The notes under the pieces: generated by a model
Database searches by the model: none
What the model was told of the DNA's origin: nothing
Seen by the model: only the letters and a program-made list of their open reading frames with translations
Shown: positions 1 to 11,521 of the stretch, in pieces
How the letters are laid out: each line of letters starts with the position of its first letter
Numbering within the stretch: the first letter of the stretch is position 1
Source of the DNA: Dermacentor variabilis
Lineage: Eukaryota; Arthropoda; Arachnida; Ixodida; Ixodidae
Direction of reading: 5' to 3'
Assembly: GCF_050947875.1 (NCBI RefSeq)
Contig: NC_134571.1
Location: 227,860,024 to 227,924,023, forward strand
DNA length: 64,000 nucleotides
Translations under genes and position numbers: made by a program

Positions 1-175
1 TACTGTAGGACCTCATTGATATGTTCCTGTTACGTATGTTTTCACGGCACCACTGTTCGTGATCAAGAACACAGAAAATGACCCAATAGAGTTATGCTAA
101 TTTTTAACCGGTTCATATGTTGCCAGAAACCAAGATTTTTTGGCACCAACGTCCAGTACGTCACCAAACTGTGAT

Positions 176-830
176 CGTATGACACATTTTCTGGCCACAA
201 GATCTCGTGTAAACAAAAAAAGTGCGAGGTGTGCACAGTCGAGAACAGTATATAACTGCCTGCTGCGGCAGCCGCACCGCAATACTCGTCCGCTCGTCTC
301 ACATGAAAACACCGGCGCACACTCAGTTTTTCATCTAGGTACTGTACCAGGAAATCTTCTCCGGGGTTGTCGCACATGGCATTCACAGCTATCACCGCCA
401 ATCCTATTGTGATAAGCATCTTCGCTCATCTGTTTCACAGCACACGGTGCCGTCGGAAGCGTAGCACAAACAGATGATAACCCAAACACGCCACCATTCC
501 TGCTGTAGACTGTGTTGTATACATTTTCCGGCCGCTAGATCCCATGTGAACGAGAAAAGGTGCGAGGTGTGCGTTATCGATAACAGTATACAGCCACCCA
601 TCTCACATGAAAACGATGGCGTGCACAGTTTCTATTCCAGTACCAGCAAATCTCTGCCCGGTTGTCACACGCTGCATTCACAGCTATCACTGCCAAACCT
701 ATTGTGATAAGCATCTTCACCTATCTATGTTACGGCACGTGGTGCATAGTGCCATTGGTAGCGTACTGCACACTTTTAGTCAGCGATAATCTAAATGCGC
801 CTTCGTTCCTTGCTGCAGGCAGGGTGATGT
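176..830. repeat. Diverged tandem repeat, about 2.3 units of 300-340 bp
   Basis: Segments near 184-410 and 521-705 align along their length. Both contain an ACATTTTC(T/C)GG start, a CTCACATGAAAAC block and an ATTCACAGCTATCAC block followed by CTATTGTGATAAGCATCTTC. A third partial unit starts near 784, where GATAATCTAAATGCGCC resembles GATAACCCAAACACGCC near 475. Indels move the offset from 337 to 294 bp. Both copies have a short plus-strand open frame with a similar ending, but without codon-like conservation I read this as a non-coding repeat rather than a gene. Confidence 0.6.
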
Positions 831-1173
831 GGGCATGACGTTTCGCTTTGGCGGTGTCCGACAACGCCCACCAGCTTGATTTTGTTTTGGTTTCCTGTCA
901 CCCTATTAAAACACCACACAACAGGAAAACAACAAAACATGTCTAGGGCCGCTGGAGTGCACCACCAGCTCGACATGCGTCGACGCCTCATGCCGTAGCA
1001 ATCCCCGTGACGCTTCCCATTACGTAGATGTCAACAAAGGTGAGTCTGCCAAATTTTTTTAATTACTTTGTATTGTGCGTTTGCCTGGTTAATATGTTTT
1101 TTTCCCACAGTTTTTCCAAAATGTTTGAAACAGGTTTACTGTAGTTATAATCGATGCGAAAATAAATATGAAA
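831..1173. other. Unassigned interval
   Basis: No recognisable domain, element terminus or long open frame. The only signal is a consensus-like plus-strand splice donor (AAAG then GTGAGT) at about 1036-1045. No convincing exon precedes it, so it is not called. Confidence 0.4.
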
Positions 1174-1175
1174 TA

Positions 1176-2338
1176 CAGTCGAACCCACTTATAACGATCC
1201 CAGATATAGCGATCTATCAGTTATAATGACCACACAGTGCATTTACGATTTTCTGACCCTCCCTATTGAAAGTGCTTCCAGGTATAACAAAAGTTTTCTA
1301 AATCACTGTACTGCTACAATGAACGCTTTAAACCCAGTCACGGTAATAAGAGGGCACACGCAAAGTGCCAAAGCAAAACTGTGACCAAACTGGGCGCACT
1401 GCAGCGCACGCCCCGCTCCTGTCTAACTACAACGATAATATGGCCTTCGACATGAGCGAGCAACTACCTTGCATGGATATCAGAAGCTGCGGAGGTCCTG
1501 CGTTTTCAAGGCATGCCTCCTAGGCAGAAGCATGCCACATACAGCACAATCTAGCATGGTGCGGGGTCTGCGCCGGTACGATACCGGAGGCCATGATGGC
1601 GTTGCACTCGTTTTTGTGAAACTTTCCGTGTGGCACCATGTGCATTAAGCCTGTTTGAATGATTTCGAAGGGCCCATCTATGTCTTTCCACCACAGGAAC
1701 AACGGCCACTCAAGCATTCCTGTTGACACCACCCTACGAGGCCCACGTCGGTCAGAACGCAGCACCATGCGCTGCCGCCACACAGTGCTGCAAAAACCAC
1801 ACCATTATCAGGAGACCACAATTTTGCGGTGCCTTGTTTACATGTTTGCCAATTGCTGATATCGGTTCGTGTTGCCAGTTTACCTTTCGAACATCAAACT
1901 TTTTTTTTTGCCCAAAGCGATCCCCACAATGTAACTTTATGGCTCTTGTGTGGCCAATGCGCAGTCACAATGCTAAGCCCACGATGTCCCAGACCTTTGC
2001 AGAACGGGGGCATGCCGCAGTCTGCACTTCCAGCCAACTAGAATGTTTCGCCCTCTTGTGCAGAATACAGTCATGTCCCACTAGACGCTGTACTTCGTTC
2101 GTTAACTGGGTGTTTCTAATGGCAGTTTGCAGCTAGGCATGGGAACGCACCGGGAAAAAAAAAACACTGAAAATCTGGTTTTCAGACCATGGTGCGGCCG
2201 AATTTTAACTGCTGACGCCAGCTTCAGTGCACTTAATTTTTGAGCATTTTTAAGGGCGAGTCCATATATAACAAACAATTGACATAATGACTACTTCTCA
2301 TGAAACTGTCAAATTTGTTATATAAACAGGTTCAACTG
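1176..2338. mobile_element. Non-autonomous Tigger/pogo-type DNA transposon (MITE)
   Basis: The left end reads CAGTCGAACCCACTTATAAC and the right end, reversed, reads CAGTTGAACCTGTTTATATA. These are imperfect terminal inverted repeats, and TA dinucleotides flank both sides (1174-1175 and 2339-2340). This is the terminus style and TA duplication of the mariner/pogo group. The 1.16 kb interior has no transposase-like open frame, so it could only have been moved by a transposase supplied from elsewhere. The terminal sequence resembles the better-preserved copies at 10122-11507 and 33-34 kb. Confidence 0.75.
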
Positions 2339-2340
2339 TA

Positions 2341-2944
2341 TTTCTATTTTTCTTTTCTGCGTGCCCCGATTAGTTTTCATCTTTCTTGGGGTGTTTCTGC
2401 ACAGTGACAGTGAGGAGGTTGGAGGGAGAAACGAGCAGGAAAGGAAAAGTGGTGCTACCTTGAAAACTTGTTTTCTCTAGGGCCTTTACTGGCAACAAGC
2501 GACAGCAATGACAATGATGATCGTGGTTTATTCTTTGGAACGGGTGAGTACTGCGTAGTGTCCTGACTAGAAAAGTAATATAAATTTTAAAAAGAAATAG
2601 AAAGAAAATAAAGTGGAGGTGACCTTGAAGTGGGCACATTTATATGCTGTGTGCAACCACAGCGTGGACTAACGCAGAGCGGAATCGCCTCGGTGGCTTG
2701 CTCATCTATAATCACTGATTAGTCAAATCCACATCGACACACAAAGACACCGATGATGCTTTGTCGGGTTATGTGCACTGCGCACATGATTATGTATGCA
2801 CAGTGTGGTCGGTGTGTGCAGTTGTAGCCAGAGTGAGCTGTGTGTGGAGATTGGACCATCTGCTTTGCCAGCCTGCCAAGGTGCCACCTCCTGCCAAAAA
2901 GCAGAAATATTTTTATGCTACAAGGTAAGTAACTCAGAAGGCTG
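2341..2944. other. Unassigned interval
   Basis: No domain or element boundary recognised. Short open frames on both strands look random. The sequence is moderately AT-rich until the Penelope-related inverted repeat begins at 2968. Confidence 0.4.
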
Positions 2945-2967
2945 ATGGTTTGGGCTGTCCATTTCAG

Positions 2968-4179
2968 GTTGTGTGGTAGAGCGCGAAGCAGAGACAAAGG
3001 ACACAAGAAAGGGACCAAGGTTCTGAAAGCCTCCAGATACGGGGACGACTTTTTAATAGCTTTACAGTGTGGTGTCTCGGAGTTGTTTTCAGCTTCATCA
3101 CAACTAGTCAATATATTTGAAGAATGTCTATCCCCCCTGGTCTTAACACATGAAATGCCATAAGATGGTAGGGTGCCCTTCCTTGACCTCAAGCTCGTGT
3201 TCTCTAATGATAATGTTTGCTGGAAAGATGAACCCCGTGCGCACAAACTATTCCAGCCCTTCTCATCAGCACACAGTAAATTAGTAAAGAGGGCTATTGT
3301 TCAGGCCTGCTTCTATAACGCTTTAAACTGGTTCTGCCACCGCAGACTAAATGGCAGTTTTCAAGCACACCTGAAAGCGCCGGGCTCTCCTGACGGATTA
3401 CTCGTCTCAGTAGCTGAGACAATCCGCAGAAAAAGAAAACTTAACAGCGAAGCGATGGTCGCCGAAGAGCAGTCCACAGAAAGGTACCATAAGGTTGCGG
3501 TGATTCCTTACAAGCATCAAATCGCTTATAGTCTTAAAAAAAATTGGTGAGCGGGTTGGTGTTAGTGTTATGTTTTCTGCCCCACAGAAGCTTTGTTCAT
3601 TATCAAGGAAAAGCACCCCTATCAAGAAACAAAAAGCCCAATGTGAAGTTAGGTACCACAATCGTTACGTGGATTGTGTGCAGAGGGCTGTGTACAGAAT
3701 CCCCTTGAAATGCGGCGCATGCTACGTAGGTCAGACAGGCAGGTCTGAACGATCGTCTGCGTGAACATGCGAATAATGTTAAGAATGAAAAGAAGGTTTC
3801 TTAGTTCTGCATTGTAGCGCATGCGGTTGCACCCCTCTGTTGGAAGAAACAGAAGGTAATCTTCACACAAACGGATGATCGAAAGCGCATCATCATTGAA
3901 TCGGCTAGCATGGCACATGAAGAATGCCTGTGCATAAGCAAGCCATCCTTGGCCTTATCACGAAGGGAGTTAGCATTGTTAGACAAGGGCAGCACGAACA
4001 GTAAGCGATGATGGCATCGTCATGTTTTCTTCTTGGTTGTTTCATTTGTATTGTTTTTTTTTACATATATATGTTTTATGTCATTTTCCCTCTGTTTTTT
4101 ATATATAACACCTTGCACCAAGCGGTTCTCCTCATTTTTCTTGCATCTTTTGTCCCTGCTTCGTGCTGTACCACACAAT
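2968..4179 (+). pseudogene. Penelope-like retroelement fragment (RT palm end plus GIY-YIG endonuclease)
   Basis: Plus-strand fragments read in order: an RT palm piece with RYGDDFLI (about 3036-3060), an RT/linker piece starting VPFLDLKL (about 3173-3540), and a C-terminal piece with CGACYVGQTGR followed by LREHANNVK (about 3711-3790). The YVGQTGR...LREH pattern is the GIY-YIG nuclease signature of Penelope-like elements, and RT followed by C-terminal GIY-YIG is their architecture. The frame shifts several times, and the last reading ends with a stop near 4001. The copy lacks its 5' half. A 40-50 bp inverted repeat flanks it: 2968-3016 is the reverse complement of 4136-4179 with mismatches. 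Such rearranged ends are common in this class. The Tigger pseudogene starts directly downstream. Confidence 0.8.
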
Positions 4180-4182
4180 CTA

Positions 4183-5680
4183 CAAGATAAGGCTGCAATT
4201 ATTGCCCAGGTTGAACAGGAAGAAGATGAAATCACCAACGAATTTGGAATTGCATGCAGCTTGCTGTGTACAATTTTGAAAAACACGGCATTCAATTTTG
4301 GCGCTCTCGGAAATGGTGCAAGGGCAAAGAACAAAATGGTGATGGTTGTAGTGTTCCCAGACAAGGCGCTGTTAGCTTGGTTTTGCGAAGAGCGCGCCAA
4401 CAAAGTGCCACTGTCCAACAGAGTACTTCAACAGAAGGTGCTGGACTTAGTGAGCATGCTCAGGCACGATAACATTAATGCAAGCCCTGGCTGGTTGAGC
4501 TGTTTAAGAGCCTGCCACAACATAGAGGCCAAAGTCATTTCCAGGGAGGCAGGCAGCCATCGATCAGGTGACAATGTCCTTGTGGCGGCTGACCGAAAAA
4601 GAAGTACTGGATCAGTACAAGCCCTCCAACATCTACAACGCAAATGAGACAGGGTTATTCATCTCACAGGCTTATTCTGCGAGATGTTCCATCGAGGACC
4701 CTGGACTTAATAGACCAGAAATGCCATGGGGGAAAACACAGCAAGCAGCGTATAACAATTTTGTTATGTGCTAACATGGACAACACAAAGAAACAGCCAC
4801 TCCTCGTCATCAACAGAAGCAAGAAGCCCTGCTGCTTCAATGGCAATTGTAGGCTACCCATTCACTAAATTGCCAACCTGAAGTGACGTATGACCTGGGC
4901 CATATCTGGCAGATGGCTTTAGGCTTTCGATGCCAACATGCGGAAGGCAGGTAGGTCGGTGTGCTTTTTTAAAAAATAATTGCAGTGCCCATCATGTTGA
5001 TGAGGTGGAGCTCGAAAATGTGCGCTTGGATTTTTTTCCCACCAAACTGCATTTCCATGCTGCAGCCACTCGACCAAGGGGTCATTCACAATGTCAAGTG
5101 TAGAGAGGCTGATTCAGTGTCCGCTGCTGAGCCTCGAGCTCAAGTGTCCCACTGACGTGGACATGTTCATGGTGCTTGAGATGGTGGGCGCCGCATGGGT
5201 TGCAACATGTCCGGCCGTGATTGCAAATTGTTTTAAGCATGCCGGTTTCGCTGCCACTGAGCAGGCATCAGGCAGCAGGCATTGCCACTCAGCAGGCATC
5301 ACTGATCCAGTGGCACTGGAGGAAGATTTGCCCAAAGGTGCACTCAGTCACAGTGCTGCCAGCACAGGGCTGCCAATGCTGACCAACACATGGGGCCAAC
5401 TTTGTGTCATGAAAAATGAGCCTCCAGATGGCGAGTTCATTTGCACAGATGAAGACGAAGACGATGAGGACCTGGAGGGGACGCCGAGGAGCACCAAGGA
5501 CCAAAACACCAAGAGAATTTTAAACTCAAGAGAAACATCAAGAGAAATTTTAAACATCCGGAATAAATCACAAGCTATTTGAAAGCCATTTCACTGTGTT
5601 TACTTTCATCCTTGCGCCAACGAAATTCCCACGAAAGCGAAATTTTTCGGGTACCCCGGCGATTTCATTGTTGCGGGTTT
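4183..5680 (+). pseudogene. Tigger/pogo transposase pseudogene
   Basis: The order of motifs is that of a Tigger transposase. A helix-turn-helix region (EFGIACSLLCTILKN, about 4238-4282) is followed by a CENP-B-type second HTH (LLAWFCEERANKVPL ... GWLSCLRACHNIEAKVIS). Next comes the DDE core (YNANETGLF near 4634-4660, then KKQPLLVINRSKKPCC) and the C-terminal FKHAGF segment with an acidic tail (about 5225-5500). The family's first catalytic motif, DETG, is NETG here (codon 4643-4645), which would remove a catalytic Asp even without the many frameshifts and stops. GCGGGTTTC near 5668 may be the decayed 3' terminus. It is dead, and old judging by its divergence. Confidence 0.85.
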
Positions 5681-5689
5681 CATATATTT

Positions 5690-6379
5690 ATATAACATTT
5701 CCTCTATTTTAGAGAAAATAAAAAAGGAATCGGGGAGAAAGAAAAATTAACTAAAATCAGAAGTCAAACCCAAACTCTGAGAGTTGGAGATAGTGATGGT
5801 ACTACTGCGTTGAAATCCAACTCAAAATGGCAGCTTTCTGGCAGCCGTATTGACATGTAAGCACATTCAATTGCCCTTTGCAACTATTTTTCTTTTTTTC
5901 GGACCTTGGCTTGTTAAAATATTTTTCTGCTACCATTCTAAGAAAATTATACACAAGACCTGGCTCTCTGACAAATGTAGATTCTGCAGTTGTCGCTAAA
6001 GTGCCTTTATTTTCAAAACTGCGGCTGATCGCTGTGTTGACCAAGAAAGAGGTGTTGACATAGTGCTCGCGTCGTCTACAGAGTGCCATCACTGTAGTTT
6101 GCTCCCTATATACAGCTGCAGTGCAAGATGAACATAATACAGCACTGATACCATTAATGTTCTTGCCATCCATTTTCACAGAGAATACCTGCGCACCCCA
6201 TCGGCTGCTGCACCTCAGCTGCAGCAGATGATCCTACATTCTCAGGCGGAAGTGGGCTATTACATGCATATATATTCATTGCATGTGTCTATATTTTTTT
6301 AGGGCATGAAAATTTCTATGCATACACATGCAATAAAAAGTAAGCTTCATGAAGAGATATGTTTCTACCATTTCCGATG
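5690..6379. other. Unassigned AT-rich interval
   Basis: No protein domain, repeat family or splice structure recognised. A short palindrome, GCTGC..CAGCTGCAGCAG, lies near 6204-6230. Open frames on both strands are short and lack any family motif. Confidence 0.4.
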
Positions 6380-6606
6380 ATGTTGCATGGGTAGCCAACT
6401 GGGTAGCTTGCCTGACTGACGTCATGCGCACCCGCTACGTAGCAGGGGACGGCGCAGCTAAAAACTCAGGAGAGCGGCGCTGCTGCAATTGGTAGCAATG
6501 AACATATTTAAAACATTTTCATAAATTACAAGGTTTATGGAGAGCTCTTAAATCTGTATCTTCCGATTCAGAGAGATTCTATTGTGAAAATCGTTTGAGG
6601 GTCCCT
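6380..6606. mobile_element. 3' end of a Kolobok-like (TTAA) DNA transposon
   Basis: The segment ends CGTTTGAGGGTCCCT followed by TTAA (6607-6610), matching the right end of the complete copy at 42411-43895. The internal block also aligns: GACGTCATGCG, then a GGCGGC-like stretch, CATATTTAAAAC, and ATAAATTAC. The left half is missing or unrecognisable. See the entry at 42411-43895 for the family assignment. Confidence 0.6.
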
Positions 6607-6902
6607 TTAACATATCACGTAATAATTGTTATTCTGAATAGTTGGGTACTATTACACTGAAACAGTCGGTTTGGACTTATTTGCATTGTGGCATTCTTTA
6701 TAATGAGGTTTCAATGTTCATAGACCTTTCCAAAGAGGGCTCCCTGGGCATTGCCATAATGCCCCACAAACAGAAGCTGCAGTACGTGCCTTTGTACCCA
6801 GTCAAGAGAAAAGGATTTTCCCTCCCTCCAATGGAGACTTGTTTTGAAATCTGACTGTCCACGAGAAATGAAAGCCTGTGCTGCCTCACAAGGCAAACTC
6901 AC

Positions 6903-6989
6903 CAGGTTGTAATGGGCGTGAAGAATGTGATGCGATGCTTCTTTTCTGCAGGTGAACACCTTGCCACACGCAGAGCAAGTAAAGGAGTC
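6903..6989 (-). CDS. Internal exon encoding a C2H2 zinc finger (host gene)
   Basis: On the minus strand a pyrimidine-bearing acceptor (GTCTGGTTTCAG) precedes GACTCC. A consensus donor (CTG then GTGAGT) follows, giving an 87-bp exon of 29 codons with both junctions at a codon boundary. It encodes one finger with spacing C-x2-C-x12-H-x4-H (CSACGKVFTCRKEASHHILH and the next AH). Such fingers usually bind DNA, acting in the nucleus. The exon is undamaged, unlike everything around it, so it probably belongs to a host zinc-finger gene whose other exons lie beyond the neighbouring repeats. The rest of the gene was not found. An exon in a decayed paralogue is the main alternative. Confidence 0.55.
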
Positions 6990-7233
6990 CTGAAACCAGA
7001 CACATAGTTTCACTGTCATCATGCCTGTCCAGGTGCTACACAAGGAAGCCTTGCTTGATGAGAGTTACAGACAAGCCACCAACACACTCATTCACGAAAA
7101 TAAAAAGCCACTCTGCTTGTCAGGCAAAGTGTTACATAGAGTCAAACCCACTCACAAAAATGCCGTTTTTGACAATATATCGGACACAACAATGAGCATC
7201 CAGGGCACTATATATTACCCTTTAGTGCCTTTA

Positions 7234-7310
7234 CAGTGCACTATGCTTACAATGATACCACATATAACACTATATCGGTTATAACGATGCATTAGGACTA
7301 TGAGAAAAAT
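7234..7310. mobile_element. Tigger-type transposon terminus (fragment)
   Basis: TA followed by CAGTGCACTATGCTTACAAT and an ACATATAACACTATATCGGTT stretch is closely paralleled at 49360-49430. Both copies carry CATTAGG(A/G)CTATGAGAAAAA about 50-80 bp in from the terminus. Only one end is recognisable. The partner end and any coding part are absent. Confidence 0.5.
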
Positions 7311-7615
7311 ATTACAGCAGAACTCATCTCAACATGACTCTTTACAGTAATGCAAATAGCAATGGAGCAATGTAGCTTCAGACCACATTCCTGAAGTCAC
7401 ATTTATTTAAGACATGTAGTGGTAATTCTGAGACTTCCATCGCTTCAGCTATATGCCGTATGCTACGATATTGTCCCACTTTGCTATGGCACTCGCTTGC
7501 GAAGGTCACCCACGAGCATGGTGGCATTAAATGAATGTGTGACACCGACACAGTGAGAATGGAATGATGAAGTGATATCCATGAAATGACAAACACAGTA
7601 TAACAACGCTGGCAT
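7311..7615. other. Host background, no gene recognised
   Basis: No domain recognised. Toward its right end the sequence becomes rich in ATGATG/GATGA/TGACGA words. Similar words recur between later insertions, at about 12.8-12.9, 14.1-14.2 and 32.8-32.95 kb. This looks like the original sequence into which the RTE element inserted. Confidence 0.35.
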
Positions 7616-7629
7616 GACGACAATGAGAT
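7616..7629. repeat. Target-site duplication of the RTE insertion (left copy)
   Basis: GACGACAATGAGAT is repeated exactly at 11522-11535, on the other side of the RTE element. A 14-bp perfect duplication fits target-primed reverse transcription. The background is GAT/GAC-rich, which slightly raises the chance of a random match. Confidence 0.7.
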
Positions 7630-7879
7630 CATCATCATCATTATCCTATTTTATGTCCACTGCAGGATGAAGGCCTCTCCCTGCATTCTCGAATTACCCC
7701 TGCCCTGCACCAACAGATTCCAACTAGCACCGGCGAATTTGCTAATTTCGTCGCACCACCTAGTCTTCTGCCGTCCTCTACTGCGCTTCCCTTCTCACGG
7801 TACATATTCTGTCACTTTAATGGTCCAATGGTCATCTAATCTGCGCATTACATGACCTGCCCAGCGCCATTTTTTCATC

Positions 7880-10119
7880 TTAATGCCAATCAGAATATTG
7901 TCTATACCAGTCTGCTCTCTGATCCAAACTGCTCTCTTTCTGTGTCTCAAAGCTATGCCTAGCATTCTTCTGTTCCACCGCTTTTTGCGCAGTCCTTAAT
8001 TTGTTCTCAAGCTTCTTTGTCAGTCTCCAAGACTCTTCCCCATATGTCAGCACCGGTAAAATGCGCTGATTGTATATCTTCCTTTTCAATGATAATGATA
8101 AGCTTCCAGTCAGAAGCTCACGATGTCTGCCATATGCAATCCAACCCATTTTTATTCTTCTGAGAATTTCTTTCTCATGATCAGGGTTCCCTGTGATTAA
8201 TTGACCTAGGTAAACGTACTCCTTCACAGACTCTAGAGGCCAACTGGTGATCCTGAACTTTTGTTCCTTTGCCTGGCTATTTATCATCATCTTTCTTCTG
8301 CATATTAATCAAACCCACTCTTACACTCTCTCTGTTAACATCCTCAATCATTTGTTGTAACTTGTCTGCATTGTTGCTGAACAGAACAATGTCATCGGCA
8401 AACTGAAGGTTACCGTGATATTCGACGTCGATTTTATTTCTAAGCCTTCCCAGTTTAATAAGTTAAATTCTTCTTCCAAGCATGCAGTGAATAGCATTGA
8501 AGAGATTGTGCCTCCCTGTCTGACCCCTTTCTTTATAGGTATCTTCCTGCTTTTCTTGTGCAGAATTAAGGTAGCTGTAGAACCTCTGTCGATATTTTCC
8601 AAGGTATTTACGTAAGCATTCTGTACTCCTTGATTACGTAATGCCGCTATGACTGCTGGTATCTCTATTGAGTCAAGTGCCTTTTCGTAATCTATGAAAG
8701 CCATATAGAAAGGCTTATTATACTCTGCGGATTTCTCGACAACTCAATTAAAGACATGTATGGATGCATTGTAGAGTATCCCTTCCTGAAGCCAGCCTGT
8801 GCCCTTGGTTGAGGAAAGTCCAGAGTTGGCCTTATTGGAGATTATTTTGTTGAATATTTTATATAATACTGGGAGTAAGCTAATAGGCCTGTAATTTTTC
8901 AGTTCTTTAACGTCTTCCTTTTTGTGGATTAGTATAATGTTTGCATTCTTCCAGTTTTCTGGGGTCCATGAAGTCGACAGACACTTCGTATAGAGAGCCA
9001 CCAGTTTTTCCAGCATTATGCCTCCTCCATCTTTGATTAAATCGACTGTTATTCCATCTTCTCCTGCCGCTTTTCCTCGTTTCATGTCTTGCACGGCCCT
9101 TCTGACCTCATCTCTAGTTACAGGAGGAGTTTCTGTCGCCTGTTCATTACTGTTTCTAACTGAGGCATCCTGATTCCTCTAGGTACTGTACAGGTCAGTA
9201 TAGAATTCTTCCACTGCTTTTACTATATTTTCGAGATTGGTGATGATATTACCTGGCTTATCTTTCAGTGCATACACCCGGCTTATCTCTCAGTGCATAC
9301 ATCTTGGTTTGTCCTATGTCAAGTTTCCTTCGCACCGATTTCTGGCTGCATCCATTTTTTATGGCTTGTTCAGTCTTTCTCACGTTATAGTTCCGAATAT
9401 CACTTATTATCGCCTTGTTGATCACTTTTGACAGTTCCGCGAATTCTATCTTATCTCTTGAATTGGACACTCATTCTTAGTCATTTCTTCATTAGGTCCT
9501 TTGTTACTTGGGAGAGCTTGCCTGCTGGATGCCTTGGTGCCTTGCCTCCCACTTCAATTGCTGCCTCTGAAGCCAGCCTTGTTACGGCTTCATTCATTAC
9601 CTCTATGCCATCACCATCATCTCTCTGTTCTAAGGCTGCATATTTGTTTGCAAGTACCAGCCTAAATTTGTCTGCTTTTACCCCTACTGCCTCTAAGTTG
9701 GCCTGTTTCTTCTTGACAAATTTTTCTCTTTCTCTGTTCAAATTGAAGTGCATCCTAGCCCTCACTAACCTATGATCACTGCACTTCACCCTACCTAACA
9801 CTTCTACAACCTGCACCTCTGCTGGGATCAGCAGAAAGTACGAAATCAGTTTCATCTTTTGTTTCACCATAGGGCTTTTCCAGGTCCACTTTCTGTTGCC
9901 ACGTTTCCTGAAGAAGGTGTTCATTATTCTCAGCTTGTTCCTTTCTGCGAATTCTACCAGCATCTTTCCTGTGGCGTTTCTAGAATTGATGCCGTAGTTG
10001 CCAATTGTCTGTTGACCTGCCTGCCTTTTCCCAACTTTTGCATTAAAGTCACCCATTACTACTGAATACCGAGTTTGCACTTTTCTCATCACTAATTCAA
10101 CATCTTCATAAAACTGATA
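7880..10119 (-). pseudogene. RTE LINE ORF2 remnant (endonuclease and reverse transcriptase)
   Basis: Reading on the minus strand, the apurinic-type endonuclease part has VVMGDFNAKVG (about 10030-10060) and CSDHRLVRARMHF. The RT follows with the palm entry (MQDMKRGKAAGEDGIT), NYRPISLLPVLYKIFN, AFIDYEKALDS, KGVRQGGTISSMLF, and finally the YLGQLITG and LPVLTYGEESW blocks near 7.9-8.3 kb. These are RT blocks in the correct order and the GDFNAKVG form is typical of RTE endonucleases. The catalytic FADD region is frameshifted around 8390-8420. Several further frameshifts and stops separate the readable parts, so no functional product is expected. Confidence 0.85.
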
Positions 10120-10121
10120 TA

Positions 10122-11507
10122 CAGTCGAACCCGACTATATCGAACCCGTTTACATCGAATTATTCTGTATATCGAACAATTTCTGGTCACGGTATAGTTA
10201 CAATGAGTATATATAGCAAAAATTACGCTTACATCGAACAAATATTGCAGTGACTCCTGATATATCGAACCATCAAGCGGCGGAAAAGTGCCCCCAAAAG
10301 TTGGCTTTCCCTCGTGGTAGCGGGGAAACCCGGTGGCGCGGCTCCATCCAACCGCTCTCCCTACCGTGACCGCGCTGCCTCGGGTTGTTCGGGCGAGCCG
10401 TCGACACTCCCCCTGTCGCGCATAGTGGAGTCTATTAAGCAACATCCTCCCTCTTTCTCTCTCTCATCTTTCACTTCCCACTCTCTCCCCTGACGACGCT
10501 TCGCCGTGTTCCCTCACGGGTTGCAGAATCAAGCGTCCTTCCTTTTTTTAGATCACTATCTATCGACACTCCCCAGCAAAAAAATGATCCTGGCCCGCCC
10601 ACAGCGCTTGCTCAGACAGCCAATCAGAGGCTCTTGTGCTCTCTTCGTGCAAGATGGCGAAAGTGCGAGTTGTCAGGCTGGTTTTCTGGTTTATCGTGTT
10701 AGCGCCTTGTGGGACTTCTCCCGCAGTGTTGCCGTGATGAAGCAGCAGAATTCGCTTTTCGTCGTGAAGCTCGAAATCATAAATCGCGTCGAACGCGATG
10801 AGAAGTTGGATGGCCCCGCAGCGTGCAAGATTCCGAGGAGCACTCTCGGCACGGTTAGGGCTAAAGTGACCCGACTCGCAACCCGGTGCCCGTGGCGCCC
10901 GACGCGTACGCACGGCCGTGTACGAGGGGTTCTTCATACGTGCCGGTTTCCGCGTGCTCGGTGATGACTGTAAATCCTGATGAATGCGACAAAGCCGTTG
11001 CCGGTGTCGCCGAAGTTTGGAGCGAGAAGTCAAAATTTCCGGGACATTCGAATCAACGGCGGACGAGTTTGTCAGTGCAGATGATGGTGTCGCGACCACG
11101 GGAGAGCCCGGAAACAAAGACTACATCGCCGACATCGTACCGAGCACAAATGAAAGTAGGCACGTTGAGGAAAGCAACTACGGTCCTTTGCCCACATCCT
11201 CCGAAGTGATTGGTGCACTCGCATTAGTCCGGTGCTTCTGCGCGAATGCGGAAGGTTGCGGCCTCAGCTGCTCCGACTCCTTAGAGAACGTGGGGAAGTG
11301 CATGCGTCGCAGGCAGCGAAATTGCCCGAGCAGAAGAAAATGCAGGACTAATTTATGCGAAACTAAACTAGTTTCTTCAATAAAGTGATTTTATAAATGG
11401 TATGTGCTTTTATGACATCCAATTATTTAGGAGGCTTATATAGAATTATGCTCTATATCGAACTGATGGGCGTTTTTTTGCGAGTTCGATATAGCCGGGT
11501 TTGACTG
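10122..11507 (+). mobile_element. Internally deleted Tigger element inserted in the RTE LINE
   Basis: Termini are CAGTCGAACCCGACTATATC at the left and, reversed, CAGTCAAACCCGGCTATATC at the right. TA lies outside both (10120-10121 and 11508-11509). The plus strand still encodes the start of a Tigger transposase (FVVKLEIINRVERDEK ... KIPRSTLGTV, about 10740-10860). It then jumps to the transposase C-terminus (PLPTSSEVIGALALVRCFCA ... CMRRRQRN, about 11190-11340), so the whole DDE catalytic core is missing. The same deletion structure is seen in the reverse-oriented copy at 33-34 kb, so this is a propagated non-autonomous subfamily. Confidence 0.85.
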
Positions 11508-11521
11508 TACTTCATCGTCGC

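Larger units (their letters stand above)
7630..11521 (-). mobile_element. 5'-truncated RTE-clade LINE, split by a Tigger element
   Basis: The 3' end is at the left: on the minus strand it finishes in an (ATG)n-like tail (ATCATCATCATC on the plus strand), the usual RTE ending. Coding sequence for endonuclease and reverse transcriptase runs leftward from about 10119. Exact 14-bp duplications flank the whole interval. Removing the TA-flanked Tigger insertion (10122-11507) would leave only about 12 bp of RTE to its right, so the copy is 5'-truncated inside the endonuclease region. Two shorter 3' fragments of a related RTE lie at about 47.25-47.44 and 49.64-50.06 kb. Confidence 0.85.

Noticed and set aside
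140..707. Tandem small genes at the left end
   Set aside because: The two similar frames come from a diverged tandem repeat with indels that do not preserve frame. No start context or domain was found.
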